This document shows, in pieces, positions 43,373-53,649 of a stretch of 64,000 bases of DNA. The notes under the pieces were generated by a model. That model was given only the letters and a program-made list of their open reading frames with translations. It ran no database searches and had not been told where the DNA came from. Source of the DNA: Limnohabitans sp. INBF002 (lineage in GTDB: Bacteria > Pseudomonadota > Gammaproteobacteria > Burkholderiales > Burkholderiaceae_C); assembly GCF_027924905.1 (NCBI RefSeq), contig NZ_AP027055.1, forward strand, positions 1,302,001 through 1,366,000, read 5' to 3'. Numbering within the stretch: position 1 is the first letter of the stretch; every line of letters starts with the position of its first letter. A program made the position numbers and the translations under genes.

Positions 43373-43878
43373 TGGTAGTTCAGCGCTGCACGGCGGTTTT
43401 GTGAATAGGCAGACTCGTCAGAGCCTTGGGCCACTGGCTTTTCTTTGCCAAAGCTCACCGACTCCATTTGGCTTTCAGGCACACCCAAAACCGACAAAGA
43501 GCGACGCACGGCGTCTGAACGCTTTTGGCCCAAAGCCAAGTTGTACTCGCTGCCACCACGCTCGTCGGTGTGGCCTTCGATGTTCACGCGGCGGTTGCGA
43601 TCGGCACGCAGGTAGCGCGCATGTGCATCCAGCACGTTTTGGTATTCGGCCTTGACGCTGTAGCTGTCGAGGTCAAAGTAAATGATGTGCTCAACGCCCA
43701 CAGGGCCTTGCTTGATGCCTTGCATGGCACCCAAGCCACGCGAACTCAAGCCATTGACACCGCTTTGACCAGACGTACCGCCCGAGCGGTCGTCCACTTG
43801 CACGTCGTCCAACTTAACGCCAGAGGCGCAGCCCGACAACACAGCCGCGATGGAGACGAGTAACAGAAGTTTTTTCAT
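43369..43878 (-). CDS. pal: peptidoglycan-associated lipoprotein Pal
   Basis: 169 residues. The lipobox LSGC puts the lipidated Cys at about residue 17. A flexible Gly/Ser linker leads to an OmpA-like domain: IYFDLDSYSVKAEYQNVLDAHARYL, then the peptidoglycan-binding segment NIEGHTDERGGSEYNLALGQKR with the conserved Asp and Arg, then AVRRSL and SYGKE-like SFGKEKPV. It anchors the outer membrane to peptidoglycan and binds TolB. The gene starts 28 bp after tolB. Confidence 0.96.
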   Translation of the reverse strand: MKKLLLLVSIAAVLSGCASGVKLDDVQVDDRSGGTSGQSGVNGLSSRGLGAMQGIKQGPVGVEHIIYFDLDSYSVKAEYQNVLDAHARYLRADRNRRVNIEGHTDERGGSEYNLALGQKRSDAVRRSLSVLGVPESQMESVSFGKEKPVAQGSDESAYSQNRRAALNYQ

Positions 43879-43906
43879 AAGAATGATTCAAAAAAAAGAA
43901 AAAGAA

Positions 43907-45190
43907 TTAAGGCAAGACCTTGCTGAACGGGCCCCAATTGGGCTCACGCAAATCGCCACCTTGGCCAGACAAACGGGCTTTGATGCGGCCATCTAAGGTG
44001 GTGGTCATCAAAGCTTCGCGGCCATCTTGGTGGGTCGCATACACAATCAAGCGGCTGTTGGGCGCGAAACTGGGACGTTCGTCACGGTTGGTGTCGGTGA
44101 TGGCGGCCACGTTGCCGCTGGCAATGTCCATCACATGCAGCTTGAAGGCGCCGCCGATGCGCGAGATGTAGGTGAGCCAACGGCCATCAGGGCTGATGGC
44201 AGGTGAAATGTTGTAGGTGCCGTTGAACGTCACGCGGTTGGCTGGGCCACCAGACGCGGGCATGCGGTAAATCTGGGGCGCACCGCCACGGTCGCTCACA
44301 AAATAGATGGCCGTGCCATCGGGCGAGAACACGGGCTCGGTGTCAATGCCAGCCGATTGCGTCAGACGGCGGGGTTCGCCGCCCTGGGCATCAATCACAA
44401 ACAACTGCGAGCCGCCATCGCGGCTCAAGGTCACAGCCAAATTGCGGCCATCAGGCGACCAGCTGGGCGCGCTGTTGGAGCCACGGAAGTTGGCCACCAC
44501 GCGGCGCTTGCCGGTCGAGACGTCGTGCACATACACCACGGGCTTGCGGGATTCAAACGACACATAGGCCAATTGACCACCCGAAGGTGACCAGCTGGGC
44601 GAAATGATGGGTTCGGGGCTGGCCAAGGCCGATTGGGCGTTTTCGCCGTCCGAGTCAGCCACCCAGAGGTTGAAACGCGTGCCTGATTTGGTCACGTAAG
44701 CGATGCGGGTGGAAAACACGCCCTTGTCGCCGGTGAGTTTTTCGTACACAAAGTCAGCAATACGGTGGGAGGCCAAGCGCAAATCGCCGGTCACCACGGT
44801 GTAGCTCATGGCGCCTAGGTCTTGGCCGCGCACGGTGTCCCACAAACGCACACGCACGTCAAAGCGACCATCGGCCATGCGGCTGATGCTGCCTGTCAAC
44901 AGCGCGTCTGCGCCCTTTTGGCGCATGGCGCTGATGTCGGGGCGTTGGGTTTCGTCGGTCACCACGCCAGCGCTGACGCCGCGGAACTGGCCGCTGCGCT
45001 CAAGGTCGGCCTGCACGATGGCCGAAATCTTTTGGGGCGATGCTTCTTCACCACGCAAAGGGGCAAAGGCAATCGGCACTTGGGTCAAGCCCACGCCCGA
45101 CACTTCCACACGGAACTGCGCCCACGTTGGCAAGGCCAACAAGCCGGCGGTCAAAAGCCCAAGTGCGAAGCGAAAAAGGTGACGTGTCAT
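43907..45190 (-). CDS. tolB: Tol-Pal system periplasmic protein TolB
   Basis: 427 residues from ATG 45190, chosen because [25 protein letters not shown] is a complete signal peptide; the open frame reaches 45208. The N-terminal D1/D2 domain (about 25-160, [17 protein letters not shown], then DALLTGSI) precedes a six-bladed beta-propeller with repeated WSPDGR/FSPDGT/ISPDGR motifs. It binds Pal and TolA in the periplasm. It is first in its operon and divergent from msbA. tolQ, tolR and tolA, which usually precede it, are not in this window. Confidence 0.95.
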   Translation of the reverse strand: MTRHLFRFALGLLTAGLLALPTWAQFRVEVSGVGLTQVPIAFAPLRGEEASPQKISAIVQADLERSGQFRGVSAGVVTDETQRPDISAMRQKGADALLTGSISRMADGRFDVRVRLWDTVRGQDLGAMSYTVVTGDLRLASHRIADFVYEKLTGDKGVFSTRIAYVTKSGTRFNLWVADSDGENAQSALASPEPIISPSWSPSGGQLAYVSFESRKPVVYVHDVSTGKRRVVANFRGSNSAPSWSPDGRNLAVTLSRDGGSQLFVIDAQGGEPRRLTQSAGIDTEPVFSPDGTAIYFVSDRGGAPQIYRMPASGGPANRVTFNGTYNISPAISPDGRWLTYISRIGGAFKLHVMDIASGNVAAITDTNRDERPSFAPNSRLIVYATHQDGREALMTTTLDGRIKARLSGQGGDLREPNWGPFSKVLP

Positions 45191-45283
45191 AGTGAGAGAG
45201 GTAGCCAAACGAATCCGCTGATTTTAGTGGCGAACGAGTGGCGATAATGGCCTGTAATGTGTTTCTTGCCACTCTAAGAATTT

Positions 45284-47080
45284 ATGACCACCACCGCCCC
45301 ATCGACCCCGTCTGACTCCTTGTACCAAAGGCTCAAACGCGTGGCCCCGTGGTTTGCAGGTCATCCTGGCGCGCTGGTGTTGGGCATTGTGGGCATTTTT
45401 GTAGGCGCCGCCACCGAGCCCGCCATTCCCGCCATGATGAAACCCCTGCTGGACAGCGGTTTTGACCGTGGCACCTTAGAGCTGTGGAAGATTCCCCTCG
45501 TTTTGCTGTTGTTGTTTGGTGTGCGCGGCTTTGCGGGTTTTATTGCGGCCTATTGCCTGGCCCGTGTGACCAACTATTCGATGGAAAAGTTGCGCCAACG
45601 CCTGTTTGAGAAGCTGTTGCGCGCTGATTCCCAGCTGTTTGCCACCCAGCACACCAGCGGCTTGACCAACACCATGGTCTATGAAGTGAACAACGGCGCT
45701 TCGCTGCTGGTGACCACCATGCTGGCATTTGCCAAAGATTTGGTCACCCTGCTCGCCTTGCTCGGCTACTTGTTGGTCCTCAATTGGAAACTCACCCTGA
45801 TTGTGTTTGCCATCTTCCCGCCCATCGCTTGGGTGGTGAAAAACCTGTCGCGCCGCCTCGACAACGTGACCCGCGCCAGCCAAGACGCCACCGACGAGCT
45901 GGCCTATGTGGTGGAAGAAAACGTGCTGGCCTACCGCATGGTGCGCTTGCACAACGCACAAGGCAGCCAAACCCACAAGTTCGGCAGCTCCAACCAAAAA
46001 CTGCGCCAGCTGGCTCTGAAAGCCGTTGTCGCCAACTCGGTGATGACCCCGCTCATCCAAATGTTTGCGGCCTTGGCGCTGTCCGCCGTCATCATGGTGG
46101 CGCTGTACCAAAGCACGGGCGATGGCGCAACCCAAGGCGTGACCGTGGGCAGCTTTGCTGCCTTCATCACCGGCATGTTGATGCTGATTTCGCCCATCAA
46201 ACACCTGTCTGAAGTGGCGGGCACGCTCACACGTGGCGTCACCTCTCTGGAGCGCGGCTTGAACCTGCTCGAGCTCGCCCCGGACGAAACCCAAGGCACA
46301 CACACCAGCGACCACGCCCAAGGCGAAATTTGCTTTGACCACGTCACGCTGCAATACCCGTCTGCCACCGCACCTGCCCTCAACAGCGTGAGCCTGACCA
46401 TCCACCCCGGCCAAACTGTGGCCTTGGTCGGTCCATCCGGCTCTGGCAAAACCACCTTGGCCAACCTGTTGCCGCGCTTCCTTGACCCCACCACGGGCCA
46501 AGTGCGCTTAGACGGCGTACCGCTCAAAGACTGGTCGCTGGCCAGCTTGCGCCGCCAAGTGGCCTATGTGAGCCAAGACGTGGTCATGTTCAACGACACC
46601 GTGGCCCAAAACATCGCCTTGGGCGAAACCGTGGACACAGCCCGTGTGTGGAGCGCCCTAGAAGCCGCCAACCTCGGTGACTTTGTGCGCAGCCTGCCGA
46701 GCCAAGAAAACACGCTGGTCGGCCACAACGCCACCCAGCTCTCAGGCGGCCAACGCCAGCGCTTGGCCATTGCCCGCGCCATCTACAAAGACGCGCCCAT
46801 CCTGATCTTGGACGAAGCCACGTCGGCCTTGGACACCACCTCTGAGCAAGCCGTCAAAGATGCGCTGAATGTGCTCATGCAAGGCCGCACGTCTCTGGTC
46901 ATCGCCCACCGCCTGTCCACCATTGAGCATGCCGACCTGATCGTGGTCATGCAAGCCGGCAGCATTGTGGAGACCGGCACGCACAGCCAACTCATGGCCC
47001 AAGGCGGCGCGTATGCAGCGCTGTACCACGTGGCTGCGCAAAGCACCGACAACCATTTCTCTGACTCACAAAGCATCTGA
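45284..47080 (+). CDS. msbA: lipid A export ABC transporter (MsbA-type)
   Basis: 598 residues, a half-transporter with a six-helix membrane domain (about 1-320) and a nucleotide-binding domain. Walker A is GPSGSGKTT (about 383-391), the signature is LSGGQRQR (about 486), Walker B is ILILDEATSALD (about 505-516) and the switch is IAHRLSTIEHAD. It flips lipid A-core across the inner membrane. The length and the IPAMMKPLLDSGF and YVSQDVVMFNDTVAQNI segments fit MsbA better than drug exporters. It is followed 7 bp later by a glycosyltransferase gene, which supports an LPS role. Confidence 0.92.
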   Translation: MTTTAPSTPSDSLYQRLKRVAPWFAGHPGALVLGIVGIFVGAATEPAIPAMMKPLLDSGFDRGTLELWKIPLVLLLLFGVRGFAGFIAAYCLARVTNYSMEKLRQRLFEKLLRADSQLFATQHTSGLTNTMVYEVNNGASLLVTTMLAFAKDLVTLLALLGYLLVLNWKLTLIVFAIFPPIAWVVKNLSRRLDNVTRASQDATDELAYVVEENVLAYRMVRLHNAQGSQTHKFGSSNQKLRQLALKAVVANSVMTPLIQMFAALALSAVIMVALYQSTGDGATQGVTVGSFAAFITGMLMLISPIKHLSEVAGTLTRGVTSLERGLNLLELAPDETQGTHTSDHAQGEICFDHVTLQYPSATAPALNSVSLTIHPGQTVALVGPSGSGKTTLANLLPRFLDPTTGQVRLDGVPLKDWSLASLRRQVAYVSQDVVMFNDTVAQNIALGETVDTARVWSALEAANLGDFVRSLPSQENTLVGHNATQLSGGQRQRLAIARAIYKDAPILILDEATSALDTTSEQAVKDALNVLMQGRTSLVIAHRLSTIEHADLIVVMQAGSIVETGTHSQLMAQGGAYAALYHVAAQSTDNHFSDSQSI

Positions 47081-47087
47081 GCACCCT

Positions 47088-47960
47088 ATGAGCCAAGCAT
47101 CCATCAGCGGTTTCACCTTCATTCGCAACGGCGTGGAGCTGGGCTTCCCGTTTGAAGCCTCCATTCGCTCGCTCCTGCCCTTGGTCGACGAGTTTGTGGT
47201 GGTGGTCGGCAAAAGCAACGACGACACCTTGGCGCGTATTCACGCCATCGGCTCACCCAAGATTCGTGTGATCGAAACCATCTGGAACGAACGCATGGCC
47301 GACCGCGGCTTTGTGTACGCCCAGCAAAAAATGATTGCGCAATTCGCCTGCACGGGCGACTGGGCGTTTTACCTGGAGGGCGACGAGGTGGTGCACGAGG
47401 CCGAACTGGCCAACATCCGCGCCAGCGTGGACCAGCACCACCACAACCCCGCGGTGGAAGCCCTGGTGTTTGACTACTTCCACTTCTACGGCACACCCGA
47501 CTTCGTGGCCAACAGCCCAGCTTGGTACCGCCGCGAATGCCGCCTGATTCGCAACACCATCCGCTCGTATGCGCCAGATGGCCAGTACTGGCTCATCACG
47601 GCCGACCACAAAAAAGGCCGCAACCCGCAAGCCGCTTTGGCCAATGCGCATATCTACCACTACGGCTGGGTGCGCAGCAATGAGGCGATGCAAAAGAAGC
47701 TGGACCAAGTGAGCAAGTTTTGGTCACACGGCGCGCCCACCATTCGCTACAGCCAGTTTGACGCCCAGGTGTTGCAGCCGTTCACGGGCACGCACCCTGA
47801 GCTGGTGAAGCCTTGGTTGGAAAGCTCGGCCGAAAAGAGCTTCACGATTGACCCCGATTACAAGCTGACCAAGCGTGAGAAGCGTCACCGTTGGTTGATG
47901 AAGCTTGAGAAGGCGTTTGGACTGGACTTCAGCCGCAAGCACTTCAAGCTCGTGGCTTAA
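47088..47960 (+). CDS. family 2-like glycosyltransferase
   Basis: 290 residues. The ATG at 47088 (MSQASISGFTFIRNG) is 7 bp after the msbA stop; the longer frame from 46965 lies inside msbA and is rejected. The opening SGFTFIRNGVELGFPFEASI is typical of GT-A glycosyltransferases related to WaaE/KdtX. VDEFVVVVGKSNDDT is followed by the probable metal-binding acidic motif LEGDEVVH (about residue 97). No membrane segments. It probably adds a sugar to LPS core or another surface glycan; the exact donor and acceptor cannot be told. It converges with rng, sharing 4 bp at the stops. Confidence 0.82.
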   Translation: MSQASISGFTFIRNGVELGFPFEASIRSLLPLVDEFVVVVGKSNDDTLARIHAIGSPKIRVIETIWNERMADRGFVYAQQKMIAQFACTGDWAFYLEGDEVVHEAELANIRASVDQHHHNPAVEALVFDYFHFYGTPDFVANSPAWYRRECRLIRNTIRSYAPDGQYWLITADHKKGRNPQAALANAHIYHYGWVRSNEAMQKKLDQVSKFWSHGAPTIRYSQFDAQVLQPFTGTHPELVKPWLESSAEKSFTIDPDYKLTKREKRHRWLMKLEKAFGLDFSRKHFKLVA

Positions 47961-49447
47961 AGCAACACAATGTCGTACTGCTCCTGCGACATAGAGCCTT
48001 CCGCCTGCAAAGAAATCGGCTTGCCAATGAAGTCGCTCAAGCCAGCCAAGTGCTGGCTTTCTTCATCGAGCAACACATCAATCACATCGGGCGAGGCAAT
48101 CACGCGAAACTCACGCGGGTTGAACTGACGGGCCTCGCGCAAAATCTCGCGCAAAATGTCATACGTCACGGTGCGCGCGGTTTTCACGCTGCCTTTGCCG
48201 TCACACACGGGGCATGGCTCGCACAGCATGTGGGCCAGCGATTCGCGGGTGCGCTTGCGGGTCATCTCCACCAAACCCAAGGCCGAATAGCCGCTCACCA
48301 TGGTCTTCACGCGGTCGCGGGCCAGTTGTTTGCGGAACTCGGCCAACACCGCCTCGCGGTGGTCTTCGCGCGTCATGTCGATGAAGTCAGCAATCACAAT
48401 GCCACCCAGGTTGCGCAAGCGCAGTTGGCGGGCAATCGCGCCAGCGGCTTCTAGGTTGGTCTTGAAAATGGTTTCGTCGAAGTTGCGCGCGCCCACAAAG
48501 CCGCCGGTGTTCACGTCCACCGTGGTCAAGGCCTCGGTTTGGTCCACGATGAGATAGCCGCCAGACTTCAGTTCTACACGACGGCCTAGGGCCTTGCCCA
48601 CTTCTTCGTCGATGTTGAACAAATCGAAAATCGGGCGCTCGCCTTTGTAGAGCTGCAGCTTGTCCACCGCGCTGGGCATGAACTCTTGGCCGAAGGTTTT
48701 GAGTTTCTGAAACTGCTCGGAAGAATCAATGCGGATGGTTTGCGTCATCTCGCTCACCAAATCGCGCAGCACGCGTTGCAACAAGCTCAGGTCTTGGTGC
48801 AACAGCGATTTGGGCGGCAAGCGCGTAGAGGCTTCTTTGATGCGCGCCCAGGTTTTGCGCAAGTAGGCAATGTCTTCGCTCAGCTCAGCATCGCTGGCAT
48901 CTTCGCCGTTGGTGCGCAAGATGAAGCCGCCGGTTTTGCCGTCGGCTGCAGCGGCTTCGGCCAAGCCTTGCAAGCGTTTGCGCAAGGCTTCGCGCTGCTC
49001 AAACGGGATTTTTTGCGACACGCCAATGTGTTGGTCTTGCGGCAAAAACACCAGCAAACGGCCCGCAATGCTGATTTGCGACGACAAGCGTGCGCCTTTG
49101 GTGCCAATCGGGTCTTTGATGACTTGCACCAACAGGGATTGGCCTTCAAACACTTGCTTTTCAATGGGTACCACAGGGGCGGGCTCGCCCTTGTCGTTGT
49201 CGGCGTGACGCGCAGCCACGCTGCTCATCAAGTCGGCCACATGCAAAAACGCGGCACGCTCTAGGCCAATGTCGATGAAGGCCGACTGCATGCCCGGCAG
49301 CACACGCGCCACTTTGCCCAAATACACATTGCCGACCAAGCCACGCTCTAGCGTGCGCTCGACGTGCAGCTCTTGCACCGCGCCGGTTTCCACAATGGCC
49401 ACACGGGTTTCTTGGGGCGACCAGTTGATGAGGATGTCTTGTTGCAT
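47957..49447 (-). CDS. rng: ribonuclease G
   Basis: 496 residues from ATG 49447 (MQQDILINWSPQETRVAI); the frame extends upstream into maf and the longer form is rejected. The order is an N-terminal S1 RNA-binding domain (VGNVYLGKVARVLPGMQSAF), an RNase H-like and 5' sensor region, the DNase I-like catalytic core with LTTVDVNTGGF and IVIADFIDM, and the Zn-link CEPCPVCDGKG. It processes 16S rRNA 5' ends and degrades mRNA. It is last in the yebC-to-rng gene run, 13 bp after maf. Confidence 0.95.
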   Translation of the reverse strand: MQQDILINWSPQETRVAIVETGAVQELHVERTLERGLVGNVYLGKVARVLPGMQSAFIDIGLERAAFLHVADLMSSVAARHADNDKGEPAPVVPIEKQVFEGQSLLVQVIKDPIGTKGARLSSQISIAGRLLVFLPQDQHIGVSQKIPFEQREALRKRLQGLAEAAAADGKTGGFILRTNGEDASDAELSEDIAYLRKTWARIKEASTRLPPKSLLHQDLSLLQRVLRDLVSEMTQTIRIDSSEQFQKLKTFGQEFMPSAVDKLQLYKGERPIFDLFNIDEEVGKALGRRVELKSGGYLIVDQTEALTTVDVNTGGFVGARNFDETIFKTNLEAAGAIARQLRLRNLGGIVIADFIDMTREDHREAVLAEFRKQLARDRVKTMVSGYSALGLVEMTRKRTRESLAHMLCEPCPVCDGKGSVKTARTVTYDILREILREARQFNPREFRVIASPDVIDVLLDEESQHLAGLSDFIGKPISLQAEGSMSQEQYDIVLL

Positions 49448-49460
49448 GTGCAAATCCGGC

Positions 49461-50087
49461 TTAAACCTTGAATCCAAACGCGCGCAACAGCTGCGCGGTT
49501 TCAAACATCGGCAGGCCCATGATGCCAGAGTAGCTGCCGCTGATGTGCTCGATGTAAGCCGCTGCCCTGCCCTGCACCGCATACGCACCGGCTTTGCCCA
49601 TGGGCTCGCCGCTGGCGACGTAGCTTTGAATTTGTGTGCGCGTCAAAGGCGCGAAACGCACGTTGGACACACTGAGCGCTTGTTCGGTTTTGAGCGGTTT
49701 GCCTGATTTAGACAACGTACCCATGGCAACCGAAGTCAACACACGGTGGGTTTGGCCGCTCAAAGCGCCGAGGATTTGTGCGGCATGTTTGGCGTCATCG
49801 GGTTTGCCCAAAATGGTTTTTCCCAAAGCCACGGTGGTGTCGCTGCACAGCACGGGCGCAGCAGGCAAGCCACGGTGCTTCATGCGAGCCAAGGCGGCTT
49901 CTAGCTTGAGCAAGGTCACGCGCTGCACATAGGCGCGTGGGGCTTCATTGGGCAGCACTGCCTCTAGCGCTTCGGCGTCTTCACTCTCGTCAGCCAGCAG
50001 CAACTCATAGCGCACGCCCAGCTGCTCTAGCAGTTGGCGGCGGCGTGGGCTTTGTGAGGCGAGGTAAACGAATTTGGAGTCGGACAT
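49461..50087 (-). CDS. maf: Maf family nucleotide pyrophosphatase
   Basis: 208 residues. It has the Maf signature [14 protein letters not shown] (about 10-23), then [17 protein letters not shown] with the catalytic Asp, and [33 protein letters not shown] near the end. This form (DTTVA, with KAGAY) resembles the YhdE-type dTTP/UTP and modified-pyrimidine pyrophosphatases. It removes non-canonical nucleotides and is linked to septum inhibition. It lies between rlmH (58-bp gap) and rng (13-bp gap), the common beta-proteobacterial order. Confidence 0.93.
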   Translation of the reverse strand: MSDSKFVYLASQSPRRRQLLEQLGVRYELLLADESEDAEALEAVLPNEAPRAYVQRVTLLKLEAALARMKHRGLPAAPVLCSDTTVALGKTILGKPDDAKHAAQILGALSGQTHRVLTSVAMGTLSKSGKPLKTEQALSVSNVRFAPLTRTQIQSYVASGEPMGKAGAYAVQGRAAAYIEHISGSYSGIMGLPMFETAQLLRAFGFKV

Positions 50088-50145
50088 AAAGGGGTATTTC
50101 TGCGATTAGCTTCAGCGGGGTGTTTACGCAATGGCGCCGCTTGCT

Positions 50146-50613
50146 TCACTCGCGGTGATAAGGGTGATTGGCGTTGATAGACCACGCGCGGTAGAGCTGC
50201 TCCACCAACAACACACGCACCATGGCGTGCGGCAGGGTCAGGTCTGAAATACGGATGCGCTCGTGCGCTTGCTTTTTGAACTCGGGGCACAGGCCATCGG
50301 GCCCGCCAATGACCAAGGCCACATCGTCCGCTTCGAGCTGCCAATGCTTGAGCTTGGCGGCCAAAGCCACGGTGGTGAGGTTGGTGCCGCGTTCGTCCAA
50401 AGCCACGATGCGACAGCCGCGCGGAATGGCGGCCTCGATGCGCTCACGCTCGGCAGCGTAGATTGTGTCTAGGGTTTTAGAGCTGCGCGGCTCGGTTTTG
50501 ACGGCCTTGAGCTCGACCTTCAGCTCAGACGGAAACCGCTTGGCGTAATCGTCCCAAGCGGTTTGTGCCCAGTCGGGCACACGTTGGCCGACTGCGACGA
50601 CCCACAGCCTCAT
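50146..50613 (-). CDS. rlmH: 23S rRNA (pseudouridine1915-N3)-methyltransferase RlmH
   Basis: 155 residues, the full family length. It is a SPOUT fold with [15 protein letters not shown] at the start, the cofactor-binding knot [14 protein letters not shown] (about 105-118), and the C-terminal [31 protein letters not shown] characteristic of RlmH. It methylates Psi1915 in helix 69 on 70S ribosomes. Its ATG overlaps the rsfS stop by 4 bp. Confidence 0.97.
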   Translation of the reverse strand: MRLWVVAVGQRVPDWAQTAWDDYAKRFPSELKVELKAVKTEPRSSKTLDTIYAAERERIEAAIPRGCRIVALDERGTNLTTVALAAKLKHWQLEADDVALVIGGPDGLCPEFKKQAHERIRISDLTLPHAMVRVLLVEQLYRAWSINANHPYHRE

Positions 50614-51419
50614 GCGTTGCGGGCAGTGGTCTTTTTAGCAGCTGGAGGACGCTTGCCCACTGGCTTACCAGCCGTGGTCGAAGCGCTGCGCGCTGCGGCT
50701 TTGGCGGTTGACTTGGCACCCTTGAGGCCCACCGTCTTCACAGGCAACTTGGCTGGCGCTGCTGACTTTTTGGCGGCTGTCGTTTTGGCCGGTGCGCTCT
50801 TAGCAGACGCTGTTTTAGCAGCCGTCGTTTTAGCGGGCGCTGCTTTGACTGGGCCGCGTGTGGAGGTGCTGCGTGTTGCAGGCTTGGCTGAGCCCGTGCG
50901 CTCATCGGCACCACCGCGTGTGGATGAACTACGAGCTGCACCGCGTGCGGCAGGCTTTTTGTCACCGGCCGCAGTTTTCTTAGCCGCGGGCTTTTTGCCA
51001 GCCGACTTCTTAGCAGGGGCTTCTTCAGGTTCAGCCGCTTTGACAGGTTTGGGCGCACCAAACTTCAGACGCACAGGCTTCTCGCCCCAAATTTCTTCGA
51101 GGTTGTAGTAGCTGCGGATGGTGGGCTGCATGACGTGCACGACCACAGGGCCGCAATCCACGATGATCCACTCGCCGTTGTCTTCGCCTTCGATGCGAGG
51201 CTTGCCAAAACCACCTTCGCGCACTTTGTCGCGCACGCTGGCGGCCAAGGCTTTGGTTTGACGGTTGGATGTACCCGACGCCACGATGACGCGCTCAAAC
51301 AGCGAGGACAAGTGCTCGGTGTCAAACACCACGAGGTCTTGGGCTTTGACGTCCTCCAGCGCATCCACGACGGTGCGTTGCAGTTTTTGGACATCTTTTT
51401 TGGCGGAGGTTTCGGTCAT
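50610..51419 (-). CDS. rsfS: ribosomal silencing factor RsfS with a long Lys/Ala-rich tail
   Basis: 269 residues, about twice the usual family length. Residues 1-125 are the RsfS fold: [70 protein letters not shown]. It binds uL14 and blocks subunit joining when nutrients are short. Residues about 126-269 are a low-complexity tail of [16 protein letters not shown] and [17 protein letters not shown] type repeats, like histone H1 or AlgP C-termini, strongly basic and presumably disordered. Such a tail might bind rRNA or DNA. It is coupled to rlmH (4-bp overlap) and follows nadD by 5 bp. Confidence 0.93.
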   Translation of the reverse strand: MTETSAKKDVQKLQRTVVDALEDVKAQDLVVFDTEHLSSLFERVIVASGTSNRQTKALAASVRDKVREGGFGKPRIEGEDNGEWIIVDCGPVVVHVMQPTIRSYYNLEEIWGEKPVRLKFGAPKPVKAAEPEEAPAKKSAGKKPAAKKTAAGDKKPAARGAARSSSTRGGADERTGSAKPATRSTSTRGPVKAAPAKTTAAKTASAKSAPAKTTAAKKSAAPAKLPVKTVGLKGAKSTAKAAARSASTTAGKPVGKRPPAAKKTTARNA

Positions 51420-51424
51420 CTGTT

Positions 51425-52048
51425 TTATCGGTAAAGGCTGTGTTTTTCAATGTAGTGCTGCACAGCGGCAGGCAACCACGCGTGCATCTTCGGGTCTGGA
51501 TGTGTACCTTTGGCAACGTGCGCACGAATTTCGGTGGCACTCACATTCAGGCTTGGCATATCCAAGCGTTGTACGTCGGGGGATACCGCATTGTGCCACT
51601 GACTGGCCATGCCGCCCTGCCCGTCTAACGGCCGCTGAGCCACCACGACGGAGGCCAGACCCAAAATTTCTTGCCAACGGTGCCAGGTTTTGAAGGCATT
51701 CGCTTGGTCTGCGCCAATGAACAGGTACAAATCGGCTTCGGGTTGCTCGGCCTTGAGCTCTTGCAGGGTGTCAAAGGTGTAGGTGGCGCCTTCGCGGTCG
51801 ATCTCACGCGGGTCCACCACGGCTTGTGGAACTTCGGCAAAGGCCAAACGTGTCATGGCCAGACGATGCGGCGACGCCGTGAGCGTGCGGGTTTTGTGCC
51901 ACGCATCGCCCGTCGGGATGATGCGCAACTCGTTCAAATGAAACTGCGCAATCGCGTGCTTGGCCAGCGCAAGGTGCGCGATGTGCGGCGGGTCAAACGA
52001 GCCGCCAAAAATGCCTAGGCGCTTAGGGTGTTGCGTCACTTCAGCCAA
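51425..52048 (-). CDS. nadD: nicotinate-nucleotide adenylyltransferase
   Basis: 207 residues. It transfers AMP from ATP to nicotinate mononucleotide in NAD synthesis. The motifs [15 protein letters not shown] (nucleotide-binding, with the HxxH ATP motif) and [14 protein letters not shown] (equivalent of ISSTxIR) are clear, together with [14 protein letters not shown]. It overlaps the hemF end by 13 bp and lies 5 bp before rsfS. Confidence 0.95.
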   Translation of the reverse strand: MAEVTQHPKRLGIFGGSFDPPHIAHLALAKHAIAQFHLNELRIIPTGDAWHKTRTLTASPHRLAMTRLAFAEVPQAVVDPREIDREGATYTFDTLQELKAEQPEADLYLFIGADQANAFKTWHRWQEILGLASVVVAQRPLDGQGGMASQWHNAVSPDVQRLDMPSLNVSATEIRAHVAKGTHPDPKMHAWLPAAVQHYIEKHSLYR

Positions 52049-52971
52049 TCACGCGGCACCAAAAAGTCATGCAGCAAGGCATGCTCTGGCGTGCCCGCTT
52101 CGGGCTGGTGCTGGTACGACCAGCTCACCAACGGCGGCATGGACAACAAAATAGATTCGGTCCGCCCACCCGACTGCAAGCCAAAGTGCGTGCCACGGTC
52201 CCACACGAGGTTGAACTCGACATAGCGGCCACGGCGGTACAGCTGGTGGTTGCGCTCGCGCTCGCCATACGGCGTGTTCACGCGGCGGTCGACGATGGGC
52301 AAATACGATTCCAAAAAAGCATCGCCCACGCTCTTGAGCATCTCAAAACTACGCTCAAAGCCCAGCTCAGCGAAGTCGTCAAAGAAGATGCCGCCAATGC
52401 CGCGCTGCTCGTTGCGGTGTTTGTTGCAGAAGTACGCGTCGCACCAAGTTTTAAAGCGTGGGTACAAGTCGTCACCAAACGGTTGCAGCGCATCGTGGCA
52501 CACCTGATGGAAATGCTTGGCGTCTTCGGCATAGCCGTAATAAGGCGTGAGGTCCATGCCGCCGCCAAACCAAGCCACGGTTTTGCCGTTGGCGGGGGTG
52601 GCTGCAATCATGCGCACGTTCATGTGCACGGTGGGCACATAGGGATTGCGGGGGTGAAACACCAAGGACACACCCATGGCTTCAAACGGCGCACCTGCCA
52701 ACTCTGGGCGGTGCTGTGTGGCCGAAGGCGGCAGCTTGGGGCCACGCACATGCGAAAAGCCACAGCCTGCACGTTCAAACACGGGGCCGTTTTCTAAGAT
52801 TTGTGTGATGCCATTGCCCTGCAACTGCTCGCCCGGGCCCTTTTCCCACTTGTCCACCAAGAATTTGGCTTGACCGTCTTTGGCTTCAATCGCGCTGGTG
52901 ATGCGGCTTTGAAGGCCAATGAGGTAGTCGCGGGCGGCGGCTACAACGTGTTCGTGGGTTTGGGTCGTCAT
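52036..52971 (-). CDS. hemF: oxygen-dependent coproporphyrinogen III oxidase
   Basis: 311 residues. It decarboxylates coproporphyrinogen III to protoporphyrinogen IX with O2 in haem synthesis. Family hallmarks are [55 protein letters not shown] and, towards the end, [34 protein letters not shown]. The gene is 7 bp downstream of the acyltransferase gene and overlaps nadD by 13 bp. Confidence 0.96.
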   Translation of the reverse strand: MTTQTHEHVVAAARDYLIGLQSRITSAIEAKDGQAKFLVDKWEKGPGEQLQGNGITQILENGPVFERAGCGFSHVRGPKLPPSATQHRPELAGAPFEAMGVSLVFHPRNPYVPTVHMNVRMIAATPANGKTVAWFGGGMDLTPYYGYAEDAKHFHQVCHDALQPFGDDLYPRFKTWCDAYFCNKHRNEQRGIGGIFFDDFAELGFERSFEMLKSVGDAFLESYLPIVDRRVNTPYGERERNHQLYRRGRYVEFNLVWDRGTHFGLQSGGRTESILLSMPPLVSWSYQHQPEAGTPEHALLHDFLVPRDWLK

Positions 52972-52978
52972 CGTGTGC

Positions 52979-53638
52979 TTAATTCAAAGAGGTTGCGTTT
53001 GGTGCTTGGGCCGCTGGCAAGGTGCGCGGCGGCAACGGACGAATGGGCGCAGCTTGGTTGACATGAAAGCCCTGGACGCCTTCATACACCTTGGCCATTT
53101 GGGCGTAGTCGGCTTGTACGTCGCCCGTCAAGCGCATGAAGTCGGTCACTTTGGCCAGTTTCTTGCCGTAATCAATGTGCAGCATGCACAAAGGCACATC
53201 TGCCCCCAAAGCCAGCTGATAAAAGCCACTGCGCCAGCCATCGGTGAGCTTGCGCGTGCCTTCGGGCGACAAACCAATCCAGAGTATTTCGTCGTTTTGC
53301 TTGTGTCGTTTCAGAGAATCCACCATTTCGCCCACCACGCCTTTGGGAGACGAGCGGTCAATCGGCACAGCACCAATGAAACGAATCCAGCGACCAAATA
53401 AGGGAATGCGAAACAAACTCTCTTTGGCAAAAAACTGCACGGGCAAGCCCACCGCCCACTTGACCGGCATCATGGTGATGAAGTCCCAGTTGCTGGTGTG
53501 GGGGTAGCCGATCAGCACGCCTTGTTTGGCGGGCAGTCCGTCAAACTCGATCTTCCAGCCCATCAGCTTGACCAACCATGCCGCCCAAGCTTGGGGTTTG
53601 CAGGGCACGGGCATGGGTTGAGAAAACTCAGCGCTCAT
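52979..53638 (-). CDS. PlsC-like acyltransferase (1-acylglycerol-3-phosphate acyltransferase family)
   Basis: 219 residues. It carries the catalytic HxxxxD block as HTSNWDF (about 47-53) and the substrate block [11 protein letters not shown] (about 121-131). [27 protein letters not shown] links the two. This form is the short, soluble or peripherally bound subclass, common next to hemF and purD in Burkholderiales. It probably acylates a lysophospholipid or a lipid precursor; the substrate is not determined. The last 20 residues are Pro-rich and likely disordered. Confidence 0.85.
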   Translation of the reverse strand: MSAEFSQPMPVPCKPQAWAAWLVKLMGWKIEFDGLPAKQGVLIGYPHTSNWDFITMMPVKWAVGLPVQFFAKESLFRIPLFGRWIRFIGAVPIDRSSPKGVVGEMVDSLKRHKQNDEILWIGLSPEGTRKLTDGWRSGFYQLALGADVPLCMLHIDYGKKLAKVTDFMRLTGDVQADYAQMAKVYEGVQGFHVNQAAPIRPLPPRTLPAAQAPNATSLN

Positions 53639-53649
53639 TTCAGCAAGAC

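Noticed and set aside
45476-46501. Minus-strand 341-residue frame inside msbA
   Set aside because: Antisense shadow of a well-supported ABC transporter; the protein is His/Gln-rich with no domain.
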